Assembly (NCBI GenBank): GCA_038496445.1 | Contig: JALMLS010000097.1 | Coordinates: 1 to 64,000, forward strand | DNA: 64,000 nt | Source: Trichosphaerium sp. ATCC 40318 | Taxonomy: Eukaryota; Discosea; Flabellinia; Trichosidae | Reading direction: 5' to 3' | Translations under genes and position numbers: made by a program | Part shown: one piece after another, positions 21,697 to 34,034 of the stretch | Position numbering within the stretch: position 1 is the first letter of the stretch | Layout: each line of letters starts with the position of its first letter | The notes under the pieces: model-generated | What the model was told of the DNA's origin: nothing | The model's input: the letters and a program-made list of their open reading frames with translations, nothing else | Databases searched by the model: none

Positions 21697-24490
21697 ATGA
21701 ACATTTTAGTTATACTACTGCTCATATGCTGCCCTTTGGGTTACATGGCTGGCACAACGACGTATAATTTTGACTCTTCTAAAACACACGAAAATCCATT
21801 ACGTGGGTTCGTTCCTTACAGACCTGGAACTGATAAGTTCCCTTACAGTAAGCCTGTCAAAATTATCGCTAAATACTTACTCAGTATCTTAGGCATGGAG
21901 AACTTTTACGTCAAGATGAATGATCTAAATGATGGCTTAAACAGGTAAACAAACTAGCAGTATACTCGACTTCTAAATACTAATATGGTTGCCTCTCAGT
22001 TACACATTCGACACAGGGTTGGAGCCTTTACTAAATGATGGTACGAATGTGTATTGAACAGAGAACACAAATGTTGTGAATCTTCTTTTTTTTTTGTTAA
22101 TCTTTTTATCTCAGTGGCTAGCCGTGGACATCATGCAATCTTTCGAGTCTTTGTAGATTATCCAGGACAAACAACATCCCCAAGTGACGCTATACCCTCG
22201 TATTTGTTGCCTGGAATGAATTTATGCTACTATTCGAGGGTTGGTGGAGGTAAGACACTTGTTGCTGTTTGAGCAAAAAATAAGCTGTTTCTTCTTTGTT
22301 TTTTATATCGCTAATGGGAGAAGGTGTCGCTCCTGATTATGAAAACGCTAAATTTCAAACTGCTGTTGTAAACCTTATAAAGGAAATGGGTCGAAGATAC
22401 GATGGTGATAGCCGGATAGGTATGCAAAAACTCTGACTTTCCGGGTTTTTTCTTGATTTCCAAAACAACTAATCTGTTTTCAAGGTGTAATTCAGCTCGG
22501 TTTTTACGGACACTGGTACTTAACTATACAATGATTAACATCCTTCTAACTCTCTATTTCAGGGGAGGTACATGGTTGAGAATAAAAAAGTGACCATAAA
22601 CGATCAATTTCTTTAATCCTTGTTCTAGAGTGGCATAATGGAGGCTGCCAAGCTGCAAGCAATAACTTTCTTAACAAAATCCTCAAGGCATTTGATGAGT
22701 AAGTTGACAGTATCTCCTTCCCTTCTTTAATCTATACCATAGCTCTTTTAAGATAACATCTATTCAAGCGAGATATCCAAATAAGCTTGGTACTTACACA
22801 CCTTCACAACTTCGCATTGGATTTAACGATGACTCATTTGTACATACTAAGATGATCATTATTATTTGTTGTTAACTTGCTGTCTAGGCGCAAAGCACTT
22901 TAACCCCGAACTGGGGCTTTTTGGCCCAGATAACCGATTTTAACGCTGATAACAATTGGAAAACGGCTCCTATTGGTGGAGAGCTTCGTCCTGAACTTCA
23001 ACGTTGTATTATGGAACCAAGTACAAAAAAAAGCATGCTGAAACAGAGTTATACTGACCATACTAGATCCTATATCTGCTTGTTCTGGTGAGGATGTTGA
23101 TCCTCAAGATTTCGACGATTGTGTTGATGCTGTTCGTCCTTCTTGGCTATGGTACTTACTTCTTCATTATTCACTTGTACAAACCGTTGGCTAAACAATA
23201 ACTATAGGAATAACGCTGCTTTCAGCAATGGTGGGTATCCTTCGAGTGATAAAACAAGAGCACTTGCTGTACGAGAAACACGTGACATTATACATTGTAT
23301 TAATTTACCATCAAGGCTGCCTTAAAACTGGGATATATGTTCTACATTCAATCAGTTACAACTTCCATAAGCGGTAGCCAGCTAACAGTTACTGTAAAGA
23401 TGTTTAATAGGGTACATTGAACTCATTTAACATCTCTAATTCATCGTAAAGGGTAATGCTCCTTTTTACTACCCATTAAGATTGACAATGGACTATGGTA
23501 GTTCCACAGTAAACTTCCCTGGCACGCTCATTTTAAAATTCTGTTTTGGTTGCTCATACTGACTTTTCATTTAGGAAATGCTCATAATATACTACCTTCG
23601 AACTCTAAGACATTTAAAGTAACAGTCCCTGTACAATCGAATACAGACACACTTGATTTGAGATTATCAGGAAACATTCTATTGAAGCCAATCGTGTTTG
23701 CCTCACAGGTACTGCAAGCACTTTCCTTTCTCGTTAACAACTGTAACAAAGGGTGCTAACACAAATGGAAAATTGACAGTGTCAGTAAGCGGTAAGCACC
23801 TCCTAAAGCTCCAATCTTATTTCATCTATTTCTTTGTATTCAAACCAGCTCCGTTTTGTAACTGTTGTATTTAGGTGGTGGATCTTCAAGCAACATTTTT
23901 ACTCTCCAAAAAGGGAACTCACTATCTTATGCTCTTGATGGTAAAAGTGGTGGCTCTTACGGTCAAAACGTACGCTTTTCTACTCACATAGTTGCCATGA
24001 CTGATAAGACTTTAGGTTGTTCTTAACACTCATGACATAAACAATGTAAACCAGCAATGGGTTGAGATTTCTCGAGGAGATGGATACTACTCTTACCAAA
24101 AGAGAAACACTCAATTCTGCCTTGATGGTAGTTCAGGAGGTACAAATGGACAAAACGTAAAACTATGGATTTGCGGAGCAAACAATCACAACCAACATTG
24201 GAACAAAGGCACGTGTCAAAAACATAACTTTAACAAAACGTCATTTAAACAAAAAGTCTTTCAATCACTTTCTTATTGCGACTAGTCTCTGTCGGAGGTA
24301 GTAAGTACAGGCTAGAAAAGAGAAACGCACCAGCTTATTCTATTGATGGTAACAATGGTGGAGGTAATAATCTATTTGTTTTGTAATTAGGTGTTGATGT
24401 TTTGTTGCAGGCAACAATCAAAATGTTTACATGTGGCAATCAGGCAATAATAACGGAAACCAGCAATGGAAATTCAACAGTGTTAACTAA
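21697..24490 (+). CDS. Secreted DUF4874/DUF4832 protein with C-terminal ricin-type lectin
   Basis: Signal peptide MNILVILLLICCPLGYMAG, then the DUF4874 hallmark NPLRGFVPY, MENFYVKMNDLNDGL, LEPLLNDVASRGHHAIFRVF and DYPG. After several introns come the DUF4832 part: GRRYDGDSRIGVIQLGFYGH, WGEWHNGGCQ (conserved acid), TSIQARYP, NWGFLAQITDFN and a beta-rich domain (SVTTSISGSQLTVTVKMFNR). The last exons hold three QxW-type repeats (NVNQQWVEIS, NNHNQHWNK, NNNGNQQWKFN), a ricin B-like beta-trefoil that binds sugars. About 14 exons; every join I tried keeps frame. Likely a secreted glycan-active or glycan-binding protein; hydrolase activity is inferred from the TIM-barrel-like DUF4832 context only. 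Confidence 0.85.
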
Positions 24491-25412
24491 ATAGATCTAA
24501 ATAAAATATGAGTTAGCGGAAGCCTTTGGCTATTATCTTTATTCGTTCCTTTGTAACTATCCTTCAGTATTCGATTGAAAAACCTCCCTCCTACCGCTTA
24601 TTCACGCAAACCTTGTATTCTTACAAGCTCTCCAGAATTGGCATCTATGTTTTGTGATTTGTCCTTCCAAGCATGAACGACAATTGCATGCAAATAGCCA
24701 TAAATCTTTTTGTACTTTTATTGCAGTTGTGGGCATACAAGCCAATACTATAACTACATTGCATGTTTGTAGGCAACACCGCGCACATTCTGGTAGCTAT
24801 TACAACACATTGATAATGCTTCACAGCAAACAGATGGTCCGTAGTGGGTGTTTGTTGCAGCACGTGGACCATTAAAAAAAGAAAACCTGCTTTTTTGTAA
24901 ATTTTCGTGTATTGTAGTGTCACCTTGACTACAACATGTTATACTGCCACCTTACCAGAACAACAAGTTTCGTTGTTTGAAGCCAGAAAGGTTTGGAGTA
25001 TACGAGCCACATCATAAACAAGGTGTGGAGCAATTTACGTTTCTTCCTGTTGCGCTTGGACAGGTATATTGTTGCCACAAGCAATGTAGCATAGAAGGAT
25101 ATCACGAAGAGTACAAAAACTGTTTTGGAGAGGTTTCTACTTGTCACATGTCACAACGTTTGGCGACTAAGACAAGAAGGTATTGTCTTGCAAATATTAG
25201 GTTGCTATATAATGCTTGCTCATGGGTTTGAGAGCGCATGTATGTCAGGATACCATAGTTCCACAATAGAAATATGAAACAACGCAAATCTTCAATAGAT
25301 GAGCTGATTTGACGTCTGGTGTTTCTTATCAAACTATTTATTGTACAAGAAAACTTAAGTATGATGCAATGAACGTTGTTGAAAATAAAAGAACATTTGT
25401 TAAGGGAACCCC
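24491..25412. other. Intergenic between convergent genes, with a weak ORF
   Basis: An open frame at about 24940-25140 (+) reads PERFGVYEPHHKQGVEQFTF and ends at a plausible GTATAT donor; further Cys/His residues follow (CCHKQCSIEGYH). It could be an exon of a zinc-binding protein or a relic, but it has no clear partner exons. Nothing else recognised. Confidence 0.3.
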
Positions 25413-26307
25413 TTAAAGTCCTTTGAACAATTTCCAACTGAAAAAATCACGTTTTCCATTCGTATATGTACAATTATTACATAGCTTACCTCCAATATTC
25501 CAATACTTGTACCTTCCATTTAAGACTCCTTTTACATAAAAACATTCCTCACGTTTTATACCGGTCCACCAAAACCTTGTACACCGTCCATGCTTTTCAT
25601 CATTAACATAGTTGAACTGTTCATCCAAAGCTCCATTTTTTTCGTACCATTTCAGATAAACACCTTGCTTCTTACCTCCCTTATATACAACTTTTTCTCG
25701 TATCTTTGTATTTTCGAAATAGCTTGTATATGTACCTTCTAACATATCATCTACATAAGAACATTGTGAACGTAAAGTACCATTTTGCCGCCAGTTTTTA
25801 AAAATTCCTTCTTTTTTCCCATTTACATAAAATCCAGTCTCATACAATTGACCGTTCATATACCATTGCTTCCTCTCTCCTTGCATCTTACCCCTTACAT
25901 AGAAGGATAGGTCACGTAATTGAATCTTATAGCCTGTGTGCCACTGTTTGTATTCGCCATGTAGCTCTCCAACGATATAAAAACAATGACTCACCAAATC
26001 TGTGTATTCTCCGTCCATCTTACCATCTATAAATTGACATTGTTTAACAACACTTCCTTCTTCGATTCCTAACCATTTACCGTGTTTATTCAAGTCCTTA
26101 TTAAACCTTGACGTTATCGCTGCTTGTTTCGATAATAAAGGCCATAAAATAAATACATAAAGGTCAATTTCGACTATATACACGTGTAGCTCTACTGGAA
26201 GGCTTAAAAGTCGATTTTTCTTCTTGTTACTGTGTAGCTAGTGTTTGGTGAATAAAAAAACCGTTTAGAATTGTACACGTGTTTATTACCTCAATAGAAG
26301 CTGCCAT
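25413..26307 (-). CDS. MORN/YwqK-like repeat protein
   Basis: About nine repeats of 22-25 residues follow the pattern FYVNGKKEGIFKNWRQNGTL, YVKGVLNGRYKYWNIGGKL, that is Y..G...G.y..wy.nG.l. This is the divergent MORN-type beta-hairpin common in bacterial YwqK proteins and abundant in amoeba-infecting giant viruses. The repeat exon has no ATG at its 5' end; an upstream ATG at 26307 gives MAASIEVINT and a GTACAA donor that joins in frame to LELHVYIVEIDLYV. The N-terminal 40 residues are helical and may be a degenerate F-box-like adaptor. Function unknown. Confidence 0.65.
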
Positions 26308-27382
26308 TTGTTGTTGTTTACAAAGGCTATCCAATTAAGTCTTGTTCAGAGATTGTTCTTGTTTAGTTGTAGTCCACCAAGCCTACTAGTGGGTGGTTCA
26401 AACGCCCTTGGTAGCACTTACTATTGACATTCTGATATCATTCAACATGTCTGTCTATCACGTTCCAACTTTACATTGCAAAAGTGCTTGGTATACCTTC
26501 ACATTGCTCCGGAAGGAAAGCACGTTTAATTCGTTGCAGAGGTGATATCCTGATTGTACATAAATACCTTCATCTGTAAATGCATTTGTGCAAGTTTAGA
26601 GCGCTGCAAACAATACGTAGTAGTTCTACCCTTCTAGGTTCTACGTTGCATTTTGACGACTACTTGTGGTAAACGGTAGATGTTGCAACGCCTGTAAGTT
26701 AAGGTTGTTGTGTGTGGCTTCCTACCGAGGTTTTACAAGTCTGCGTATGACATTTTATCTGTTGCTGTTTATAACGACGTACCAGAGATGGAAAGGTAGG
26801 CGTATAACGCTAGGGAAGCCTTTGTCCTAAGGACTCGCCCTAGTCCAACAAACAGAAAATTGTTACCGTGAGAATGAGATCAATTGGTTGCCGCTCCTGC
26901 AACTACCGTATACCAGCGAAAAGGACAACACAATTCAACAAAAAAGAGGTATTGTATGCTGTACAATATACATAAAAATCTGGGGCTGTAAAAGCATTCC
27001 AGCACGTGGAGCAATAAGATTAACACAATTGCATTGATTCGCACAAAAAGACGAAAAACAAAAAGAGAACTAAACAAGAACTAGGGCAACGAAGTATAAA
27101 AAGACAATCATTTATTACATTCTTGTCATATATTGTGCAAAAAATAAAAAACACAATCGTTTTTCTTTTGCAAAATACAAGGAACTACAAGGTCGAATAC
27201 AAGTGGTCTCAGTAAGGGTCGAGTAGGGGGTGATCTTTTTGTGTTCAACGCCATGACGTGTTTTAGACATTGTTCCTTATGCATGAAATAAAACAAGTCT
27301 AGCGCCGATACCCACTGAGATACAAGAGGGCGAAGGGGGTAGAGAAAAAATTAATTAAGTCAAGGCAATCGAGATGTTAAGT
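26308..27382. other. Intergenic, nothing recognised
   Basis: About 1.1 kb between the MORN-like gene and the fibrillarin 3' end. No convincing ORF. There are short self-complementary blocks (for example around 26780-26860), which could belong to a structured RNA, but they match no RNA family I can identify. One CACGTG at about 27005. Confidence 0.35.
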
Positions 27383-29060
27383 CTACTGCTTTTTCTTGCT
27401 GAAAGGTCTGTAGTCTCCAGTAACTACAGCGTGGTCTCTTTCATATGGTTCTAGAGACATTTGTTCACGTGGTCTAAGTAGAGAGTAAGAAAACTGAAAA
27501 CAAACAGCGAAGAAGGAAGGAGGTTTTTGGTTTTTTTGCTCGCTCGCTACGCGTGAATGAAACAAGTAGTGTACCTGAATTTTTCTGCTTTAAGTTCATT
27601 TACAGTTTGTGCGAAAACGTGTTCGGCTGGTACTGTTGAGTCGACACAGTTGGCCTGGAGTAGGAGTAAGTAAGATTGCCTTCAAGTAAAGCAAAAAAAA
27701 GAGTGAATTTTCTTTCGTTTTTTAGGCTTTTTTTTACGTTGTCATAAGTTAAGTGGAATACGTCCACACCGTAGGTTAAGTATCGCTCTCCGTTCATCAT
27801 TTGACAGCGCAAAAAACAAAAAGAAAAAAAGTGCAAAGAAGTTGTTTTCAGAAAAAACAAAAAAAAACGAAGAAGACTAAGTTTAAACATACCTTGATGG
27901 AAATAACGAAGTGTCCACCGTTTTTAAGGAAATATTGAGCGTTCAAAGCAACAATACGTGCTTGATCAGGTTGAGCGACATCAGAGAAGATGCAATCTAC
28001 CATACCGACCAACATTCTAACGAACAAAAAGTCAGTTACGGCTTTTTTGTAAACAAAAAAAAAAAATTATTTCTCCAGATTTTTCGTCTCTTAAGACAAC
28101 TCTCCAGAGTTGGGAAAAAACAGATAAAAAAAATTGAAAACTTTTCTGTTTTAACGCACCTGTATTTTTGTGGGTAACGTGCGTCCTCAATAATTGGAAC
28201 AATGTTACGTCTTTTTTTGGCAACTTCGATCAATTCACGACCAGTTCTGTGAGAAAATTCTACAGCGTATACAACACCCTCCTAAAGATGCAAATATAAG
28301 TATTTTATTTCACTTGATACGCGTAGAAAGAAAATATAAAAAAATCTGTTATTTCAAAGCGACATACCTCTCCGACGATATCAGATACATGAGAAACTGT
28401 GGTACCAGATGCAGAACCCAAATAAAGGACTCTTGAGCCAGGTGGCATGTAAATGTTTTTAACACCACCCAAGATGGCTGCACCGAGCTTAGATCTGAAA
28501 GGATTCCAGACTCTGTATTCTTTTTTCTCACCAGGTTCCTTTTTAGTGCGTTAGAGCCGAATTTATGTTTTTGAATGTTTTTTCTGTTTTCTATGCACGT
28601 ACTTGGTTTTCAACTGGTACTTTCTTCTCACCGTAGACAGACTCGCCCGGTGTTAAATTATAGGTCAAAAGGACGTCATCTTTACCGGTACGGCCAATAA
28701 ATACGCCAGGCATACGGCTATGTGGTTCAACTGTGATTCTAGATCCACCACGGCCTCTACCGCGGCCACCACGACCACCACGACCGCGACCGCGACCACG
28801 GCCACGTCCACGACCACCACGTCCACCACGACCACCGCTACGGCCTATAATAATTAATTACGCTGTTTTTACACATTTTCCGTGATGTTTCTCATACCTC
28901 TACCACCGAAACCACCGCGTCCACGGCCACCGCCACGTCCACGACCACCGCTACGGCCGAAGCTGTTTCTTCTGTCACCACCGCCACCGTAGGAATCTCT
29001 TCTACCGCCTCCACGGCCACCTCTTCGGTCACCGCCACCATATCTACCCATATGCGACAT
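27383..29060 (-). CDS. FBL: Fibrillarin, box C/D snoRNP 2'-O-methyltransferase
   Basis: The start exon is a Gly/Arg-rich (GAR) domain ([15 protein letters not shown]..., interrupted by an intron), followed by [59 protein letters not shown], the SAM-binding loop [76 protein letters not shown] and the C terminus [20 protein letters not shown]. All catalytic-domain blocks are present. It methylates pre-rRNA 2'-OH groups guided by C/D snoRNAs in the nucleolus. Eight or so exons; the last intron breaks KF|RPREQ. The GAR exons are locally GC-rich, unlike the rest of the window. Confidence 0.95.
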
Positions 29061-29589
29061 CTTTAGTTGTTCTAAGGTTGTCTGTTTTGAATCGATACAA
29101 CTTAAAAAAAAAGTTAAGTATTTAGCGACTTTTTGCGACTATTCTCAACAATATCTCGCTACATTATCTACGTGTGGGTACTCTAGCTATAACGTACATC
29201 GCTTTCGCGGCCTATTTAAACCACATTACAAAAAAGGTAGAGAAATTCGAGCGAAAAACAAAAGACATGCATAGAAAGCAACTCTTACATACCGCTAACG
29301 CGTATATAAACTAAAGAGAGCCACTAGAACAATGTACACTACATAACAAATTCCAAGACACCTGAACCTTCACAAAACAATCCTTACCGTTTTAATCACA
29401 ATTCCAGACACAAAAAAAAAGGAAATGTCAAAAAAAATGAGTACAAGCCAAACGACTTTCCAAAAAAAAAAAAAAGCACGAAGTTCCAAGACAATTTTTT
29501 TTTTTTCAAAAAAGTCTCTAAGGTTACAAGTTATATCTACAAAATTAAAACAAACCCTTTGGGTTTACAAGTTTTCGCTGAGAGAGGGA
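29061..29589. other. 5' region of fibrillarin and 3' region of the SANT gene
   Basis: Contains a polypyrimidine/polypurine-rich segment with long A and T runs (29410-29510). An open frame at 29425-29631 (+) is low-complexity Lys-rich sequence from these runs and is not called. Confidence 0.4.
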
Positions 29590-31316
29590 TTACTGCGTAA
29601 AAAAACCTCCATCCAAATTATCCAACCCTAAGTCTAAATCTCCAAATGTAACATCTGAAGCAAACTGAGAAGCATCAGAAAACGGAGATTCATCAACTCC
29701 AGAAATATCATGTTGAAAGGGCTCGTCAAAATGCATTTGAAATCCGCTCTGTATAGTCTCTTGCTGTATAGGCGAAGGCTGAGGGGGTGGCTGTTGTTGC
29801 TGTTGTTGCTGAATAGGTACTTGTACTCTAGTACTTAACCGCTGTTGCTGTTGTTGCATCCGTTGTTGATGCATTTGCATCTGTTGTTGACGCTGAATCG
29901 CTTGTTGTCTCTGCATTGCTTGCATAGCTTGCATGTTTTGTTGTTGTTGTAAAGGGTGAGGATGTCTCACATTCTGTCTTGGCATGACTTGACGTTGCAT
30001 ATAAGCAGGTACTTGTTGACCACTACCAAAAAACCGTTAAGGAAACGCTTCCACGCAAAACAAAACTACAAATTGTAGCAATGAAAAAAAATCATGATCG
30101 ATTTATGAGCTTACCTTTGTTGTTGTCGCGATGTAATCCCTGGAGGTACTTGATGTCGTTGAGTTTGAAATTGTGTATTTGATGTACGCATTTGATGTTG
30201 CATTGGCATGACAGGAGGAGGCTGAGATAATTTTTTTCTGTCGCCTCTGGGAGATACTGAAAATTGTGATTGACCTTGTTGTAAAGTTCTATAATTTCCT
30301 TGAGCTGACACTGATTGAGGATGTGATTGTAAAACAACTTGGTTCCTGCGAGACGTGATTTGCTGTGAAACAGAAAAAGTAGTTTGCATATTTGACATTG
30401 GACCATGACCTGCATGAGACCCACTCGTAGAAAGCTGACACATGATAAGTAAACCCACGAAAAAAAAAAAAAAACTGTCCAAAAAAAAAACCAAAACGTA
30501 CTCCTTTCTTCGCTTTTTTGACTGTGCCAGGCGCTGGGTTGCTTGGAGATGATTGTATGAATTTAAGAGGCATTGAAGGACGTGTAGGAGGTGGTGGAGT
30601 AACACGTGGTGGACCTGTTGTCTTTGGTTGCATCGCTGTAAAATTCAGGTTTTTTTGATTTGGCGGTAGCTGTGTACGCCGTGGGGTTATCCCTTGTGTA
30701 TTAATTTTACGTTGTTGATGTTGTTGGTGTATTTGTTGTTGATGTTGTGGTTTGTGCATTGAAATAGCCATAGCGTTCTTTTTCAGCTCTTCGTCCTTTT
30801 TACCGCTTTTTACGAGGACTATTTGTTCTTTTGTGTGACTGAATAGAAAGTTAGAAAAAAACGTTGTTTCCTGTGTGAGTTTGGCAAAAAAGACTCATAC
30901 CATATTTCTCGTTTATACACTTGTACAGCTTTCTCGAGAAAAGCAATCCGTTGTGCCAGAACTATATCGGCAATTGCGTTTACTAAAAACCAATTACGCT
31001 GTGTTTTTGTGTATATATAGCGTACCTTGCATGCTAGAAGAACGCTGGGAGCTATTAAGAGCGTTATGTAAAATAAAAACAACTAAAATGCCGAAATTAA
31101 CGCGCACTTCAGTTTCATTTGCAAGTGTTGGTATTGTTCCCTACAATACTTCGGTTGGAAACGATTTGGATCACCACGATAATTCCAAGCCTGTTTACAA
31201 GCTTGTGCGACTTGCGTCCAATTTGACAGTCCATATTTTGCTACAACTTGTACCAACAGTAATACATCGCGATCTTGCCACCCTTGGTGTATTACAGTAC
31301 CGTTTTTATTGGCCAT
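29590..31316 (-). CDS. SANT-domain, Gln-rich nuclear protein (BRD8/NuA4-like)
   Basis: The first exon reads QGWQDRDVLLLVQVVAKYGL, SNWTQVAQACKQAW and PNRFQPKYCREQYQHLQMKL, a Myb/SANT-like fold whose PxxFxxKxCxxQY end matches BRD8-type subunits of NuA4/TIP60 acetyltransferase complexes. A helix (LAQRIAFLEKAVQVYKREIW) follows. Then come a long basic, Pro- and Gln-rich region (QHQQQIHQQHQQRK, MQAMQAMQRQQAIQRQQQMQ) and an acidic C terminus (SDVTFGDLDLGLDNLDGGFF) that looks like an activation domain. About six exons with good CTAAC-like branches; the second intron is 62 nt. Assignment to BRD8 is inference from the short SANT region; a transcription cofactor is the safe call. Confidence 0.65.
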
Positions 31317-31475
31317 CGAGTGCGTATATTCCAGTAAACGCCCACAGGCCGTTTATCCTCTGTCCTAAACGGATTTTTTTTTTTATTTCAAGCGTGCAGC
31401 ATAAGGCAAGGTTTGTTATATCGAACTTAACGAAAATTGTTGAACAATCTTTAGGTAGACGCATCTTTATCACAA

Positions 31476-32075
31476 ATGTCCAAGAGAGGTGCGCGTTCGT
31501 ACTGTTGAGTACCTGTTTCTCAAATATTACGCATAGGTTCCGGCGTAGGAAGTAAATACAGATTCACAGCTGGTTTGCCAGTAGGCGCTACTATTAACTG
31601 CGCTGATAACACAGGCGCAAGCAATTTGTACATTATTGCCAAAAAGCAGCACAAAGGTAGATTGAACAGACTACCAAAAGCTGCCGTTGGAGACATGGTT
31701 TTGTGCACAGTAAAGAAGGGTAACAAACCTGAATTGCGTAAAAAAGGTAGAAAACTCGCTACACTCGCTTGGAGCTAAGATCGCTTTTTAGTCATGCCTG
31801 CCGTCGTTATTAGACAGCGTAAGATCTGGAGACGTAAAGATGGTATTCACATCTACTTTGAAGGTGCGGTTGCTTACTTTCGTGTGTTTTTTCTCGCTTT
31901 TGATCAAATCCTCACGTTTATACGCTTAGACAACGCTGGCGTCATTGTAAACATCAAAGGTGAAATGAAAGGATCATCAATTACTGGACCAGTAGGTCGT
32001 GAAGCCGCTGACCTATGGCCACGTATCTCCGTACGTAAAATATACCAAACGCGAAAACTTTTACAACCAGTGTAA
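31476..32075 (+). CDS. RPL23: 60S ribosomal protein uL14 (RPL23)
   Basis: The start exon MSKRG joins after a GTGCGC intron to [60 protein letters not shown] and GNKPELRKK follow. An intron then leads to [40 protein letters not shown] and [18 protein letters not shown]. This is full-length uL14, part of the subunit interface near the sarcin-ricin loop. The last few residues are uncertain: reading through gives [17 protein letters not shown], while a terminal intron would give a shorter tail. Intron richness in a ribosomal gene fits the rest of the window. Confidence 0.9.
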
Positions 32076-32435
32076 AGAAAACCGCTCAAATTCTGTTGTT
32101 TTAATGTATTTTTCTTGTTTTGTACTTCATCGTTACTTACGTTATTACATTAGTCCTCTGGTGGTATGGTTGTATAAACGATTGCATTATAAAGAAAAAA
32201 AACAATAAAATAGCTTGTCGAGAACCTATGGCGATTTTTGAAGCTTGGGACGCTATTAAAAAAACCCCCTACTGTCACACGTCAGTGTGTAATGATGATC
32301 ACCCCGTTTACCCATAACCAGAAAATCAACGAGCAATTTTTTTTAAAATACATTGTTTATTTACATCAAAGAACACCGCTTCACGTTTTTCTCCTTCCAC
32401 TTCAATATTGTTTCTTTTAAAACAGACGTCAACGC

Positions 32436-33611
32436 TTACTTTGGCTTGAGTAACTTAAGATGCCACTTTCTCTCCTCCACTTGAGCATGCAATTGACCAT
32501 ATTCTTCAACCAAAGTGTCAAATTCTGTACCAAGTTGATATTTTTTGAGACGTTTTTGGAGTTTAATCTTCTGTATATTCATATCCTCCAACCTCGATGT
32601 AAGAGCTGATCTGATTTGTCCTAACGCTGCGACTTTGTGTGCAGGGTAAGAGTCAATCAAAAACTCGTTTTGGATTTTGCTACAAAAGCGTCAGGTGTCA
32701 AAATGTTGAAAATCCAAAAAAACAGCGAACCGAGAAAGGAAAAAATCTTCATTTCATATAAAATGACGTACTTGAGTTTTAAGACCATAGTCTGCACTTG
32801 CGATTGTAATGCTTTGAGTTGTAGTTGAGCATTTTTAAGCGCAGTGTTTAGTTTGTATGACCGACAGATGGTGACACATGTTTCTATGAGTGATAGGAGG
32901 AGTTTACAGTGCTCGGTTACTTCTTTTCGTAAGGTATCGTTTAGGACCTTTACTTGTTCTTCTTGAGCCGTTAACTTCGTTTTCAGATGGCGCACTGCTT
33001 CCGTAAGCGGTGTTACACCGTTTTGGGATGCACTAAAAGTGTTGGAGTCAAGTTGTCTAATGTTCCCAATACGTACAGTTCTGTTCCGCTAGCGTTAGAA
33101 TGGAAAGTCAGGAGTTGGTTGGTTAAGCTGTAAAGCCAATCATGATGTACTCTTGCGTTGCTAATGTCACACAGTACGTTATTAGCGAGTCTAGTTATTG
33201 CAGTATCGTTGAGCGTTTCTGCCTGTCATTGGTGTCAAAATGGAGCGGTAAAACAAGTCAACTGCGTTTAAATCGTACACTGGCGTTCTCCATCATGATG
33301 GTAGCTACTTGGAGTTGTTCTTCGAGTGGCTGCGAAGTGTTAGTTGATAGTTACATTTCGAACTATTACCTGTTCTTCGAGTGTGCGTTGTGTAAAACCA
33401 TCCAGGGCTAGCCTTTTAGCTAAATAACGTCGTTTTTCTTCTTCACAGTACGTACGCAACTATAAACGGTTAAAACGTTGGTCGAGAGTAGCCACTAGCA
33501 TACTGCGCTTATTTCTGCCTTTAGTTTAGTAATACTCTTCGGTTCAGCAGTTATTGGTTGGCTTTCAAATTTACTGAGAGGAGGAGAACCTATAAAGCGT
33601 CTAGAGGTCAT
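32436..33611 (-). CDS. Coiled-coil protein, possibly augmin subunit (HAUS4-like)
   Basis: Exons assemble to MTSRRFIGSPPLSKFESQPI, LRTYCEEEKRRYLAKRLALD, PLEEQLQVATIMMENAS, TLNDTAITRLANNVLCDISN, LTEAVRHLKTKLTAQEEQVK, LRKEVTEHCKLLLSLIETCV, LKNAQLQLKALQSQVQTM and a C terminus AHKVAALGQIRSALTSRLED ... LGTEFDTLVEEYGQLHAQVE. The heptad pattern is strong throughout. The last block (IRxxLxxxxxxxxxxxxxLxxYxxLGxEFxxLVxEYxxL) resembles HAUS4 of the augmin complex, which nucleates branched spindle microtubules. One intron at 33057-33076 is only 20 nt yet needed to keep the frame. Family assignment is tentative. Confidence 0.55.
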
Positions 33612-34034
33612 ATTCGTATCGCGTTCGATGACTAGTTCAAAAAAAATGGCGGGACAAGAGAAAATGACGTTTTGAGCCAGACTCAAAAAAAAAAAGAAAA
33701 TTAACGAATTTTCACTTGACTAATACGGTTTTGACCTACCAAACAGTTATATCGCTCCCTATATATGTTACTATTACAAGGATGGCATTTAAATACGAAA
33801 AACATTACTTTTTTCGGCACAAGCCCACAATAATAACTTAACGCGCGGTACATCGTTATATGTATCATTGGATGAGTTGGGTATATTCTCGGGGCATTCT
33901 GACAATATTTTGTTTGTGTGGTGTTCGTGTTCACGTCCATTTTTTTCTTTTTCTGTTTTTTTTTTGTCCATTTTGCCAATAACTTTCTTGTGCGCAACAA
34001 CTCCTCGCAAAGGGAACAAAAAACAACAACCAAC
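33612..34034. other. Divergent promoter between coiled-coil gene and Ca2+ ATPase
   Basis: About 420 bp with T-rich and pyrimidine tracts (33935-33985). Overlapping open frames on both strands are low-complexity. No gene called. Confidence 0.4.

Noticed and set aside
26308-27382. Structured RNA gene
   Set aside because: Short complementary blocks exist, but none matches a known snRNA, snoRNA or rRNA pattern that I can verify by eye.
30875-31555. 226-codon plus-strand frame
   Set aside because: It is antisense to the SANT/Q-rich gene, whose exons show a recognisable domain and proper splice sites, and it overlaps the uL14 first exon.
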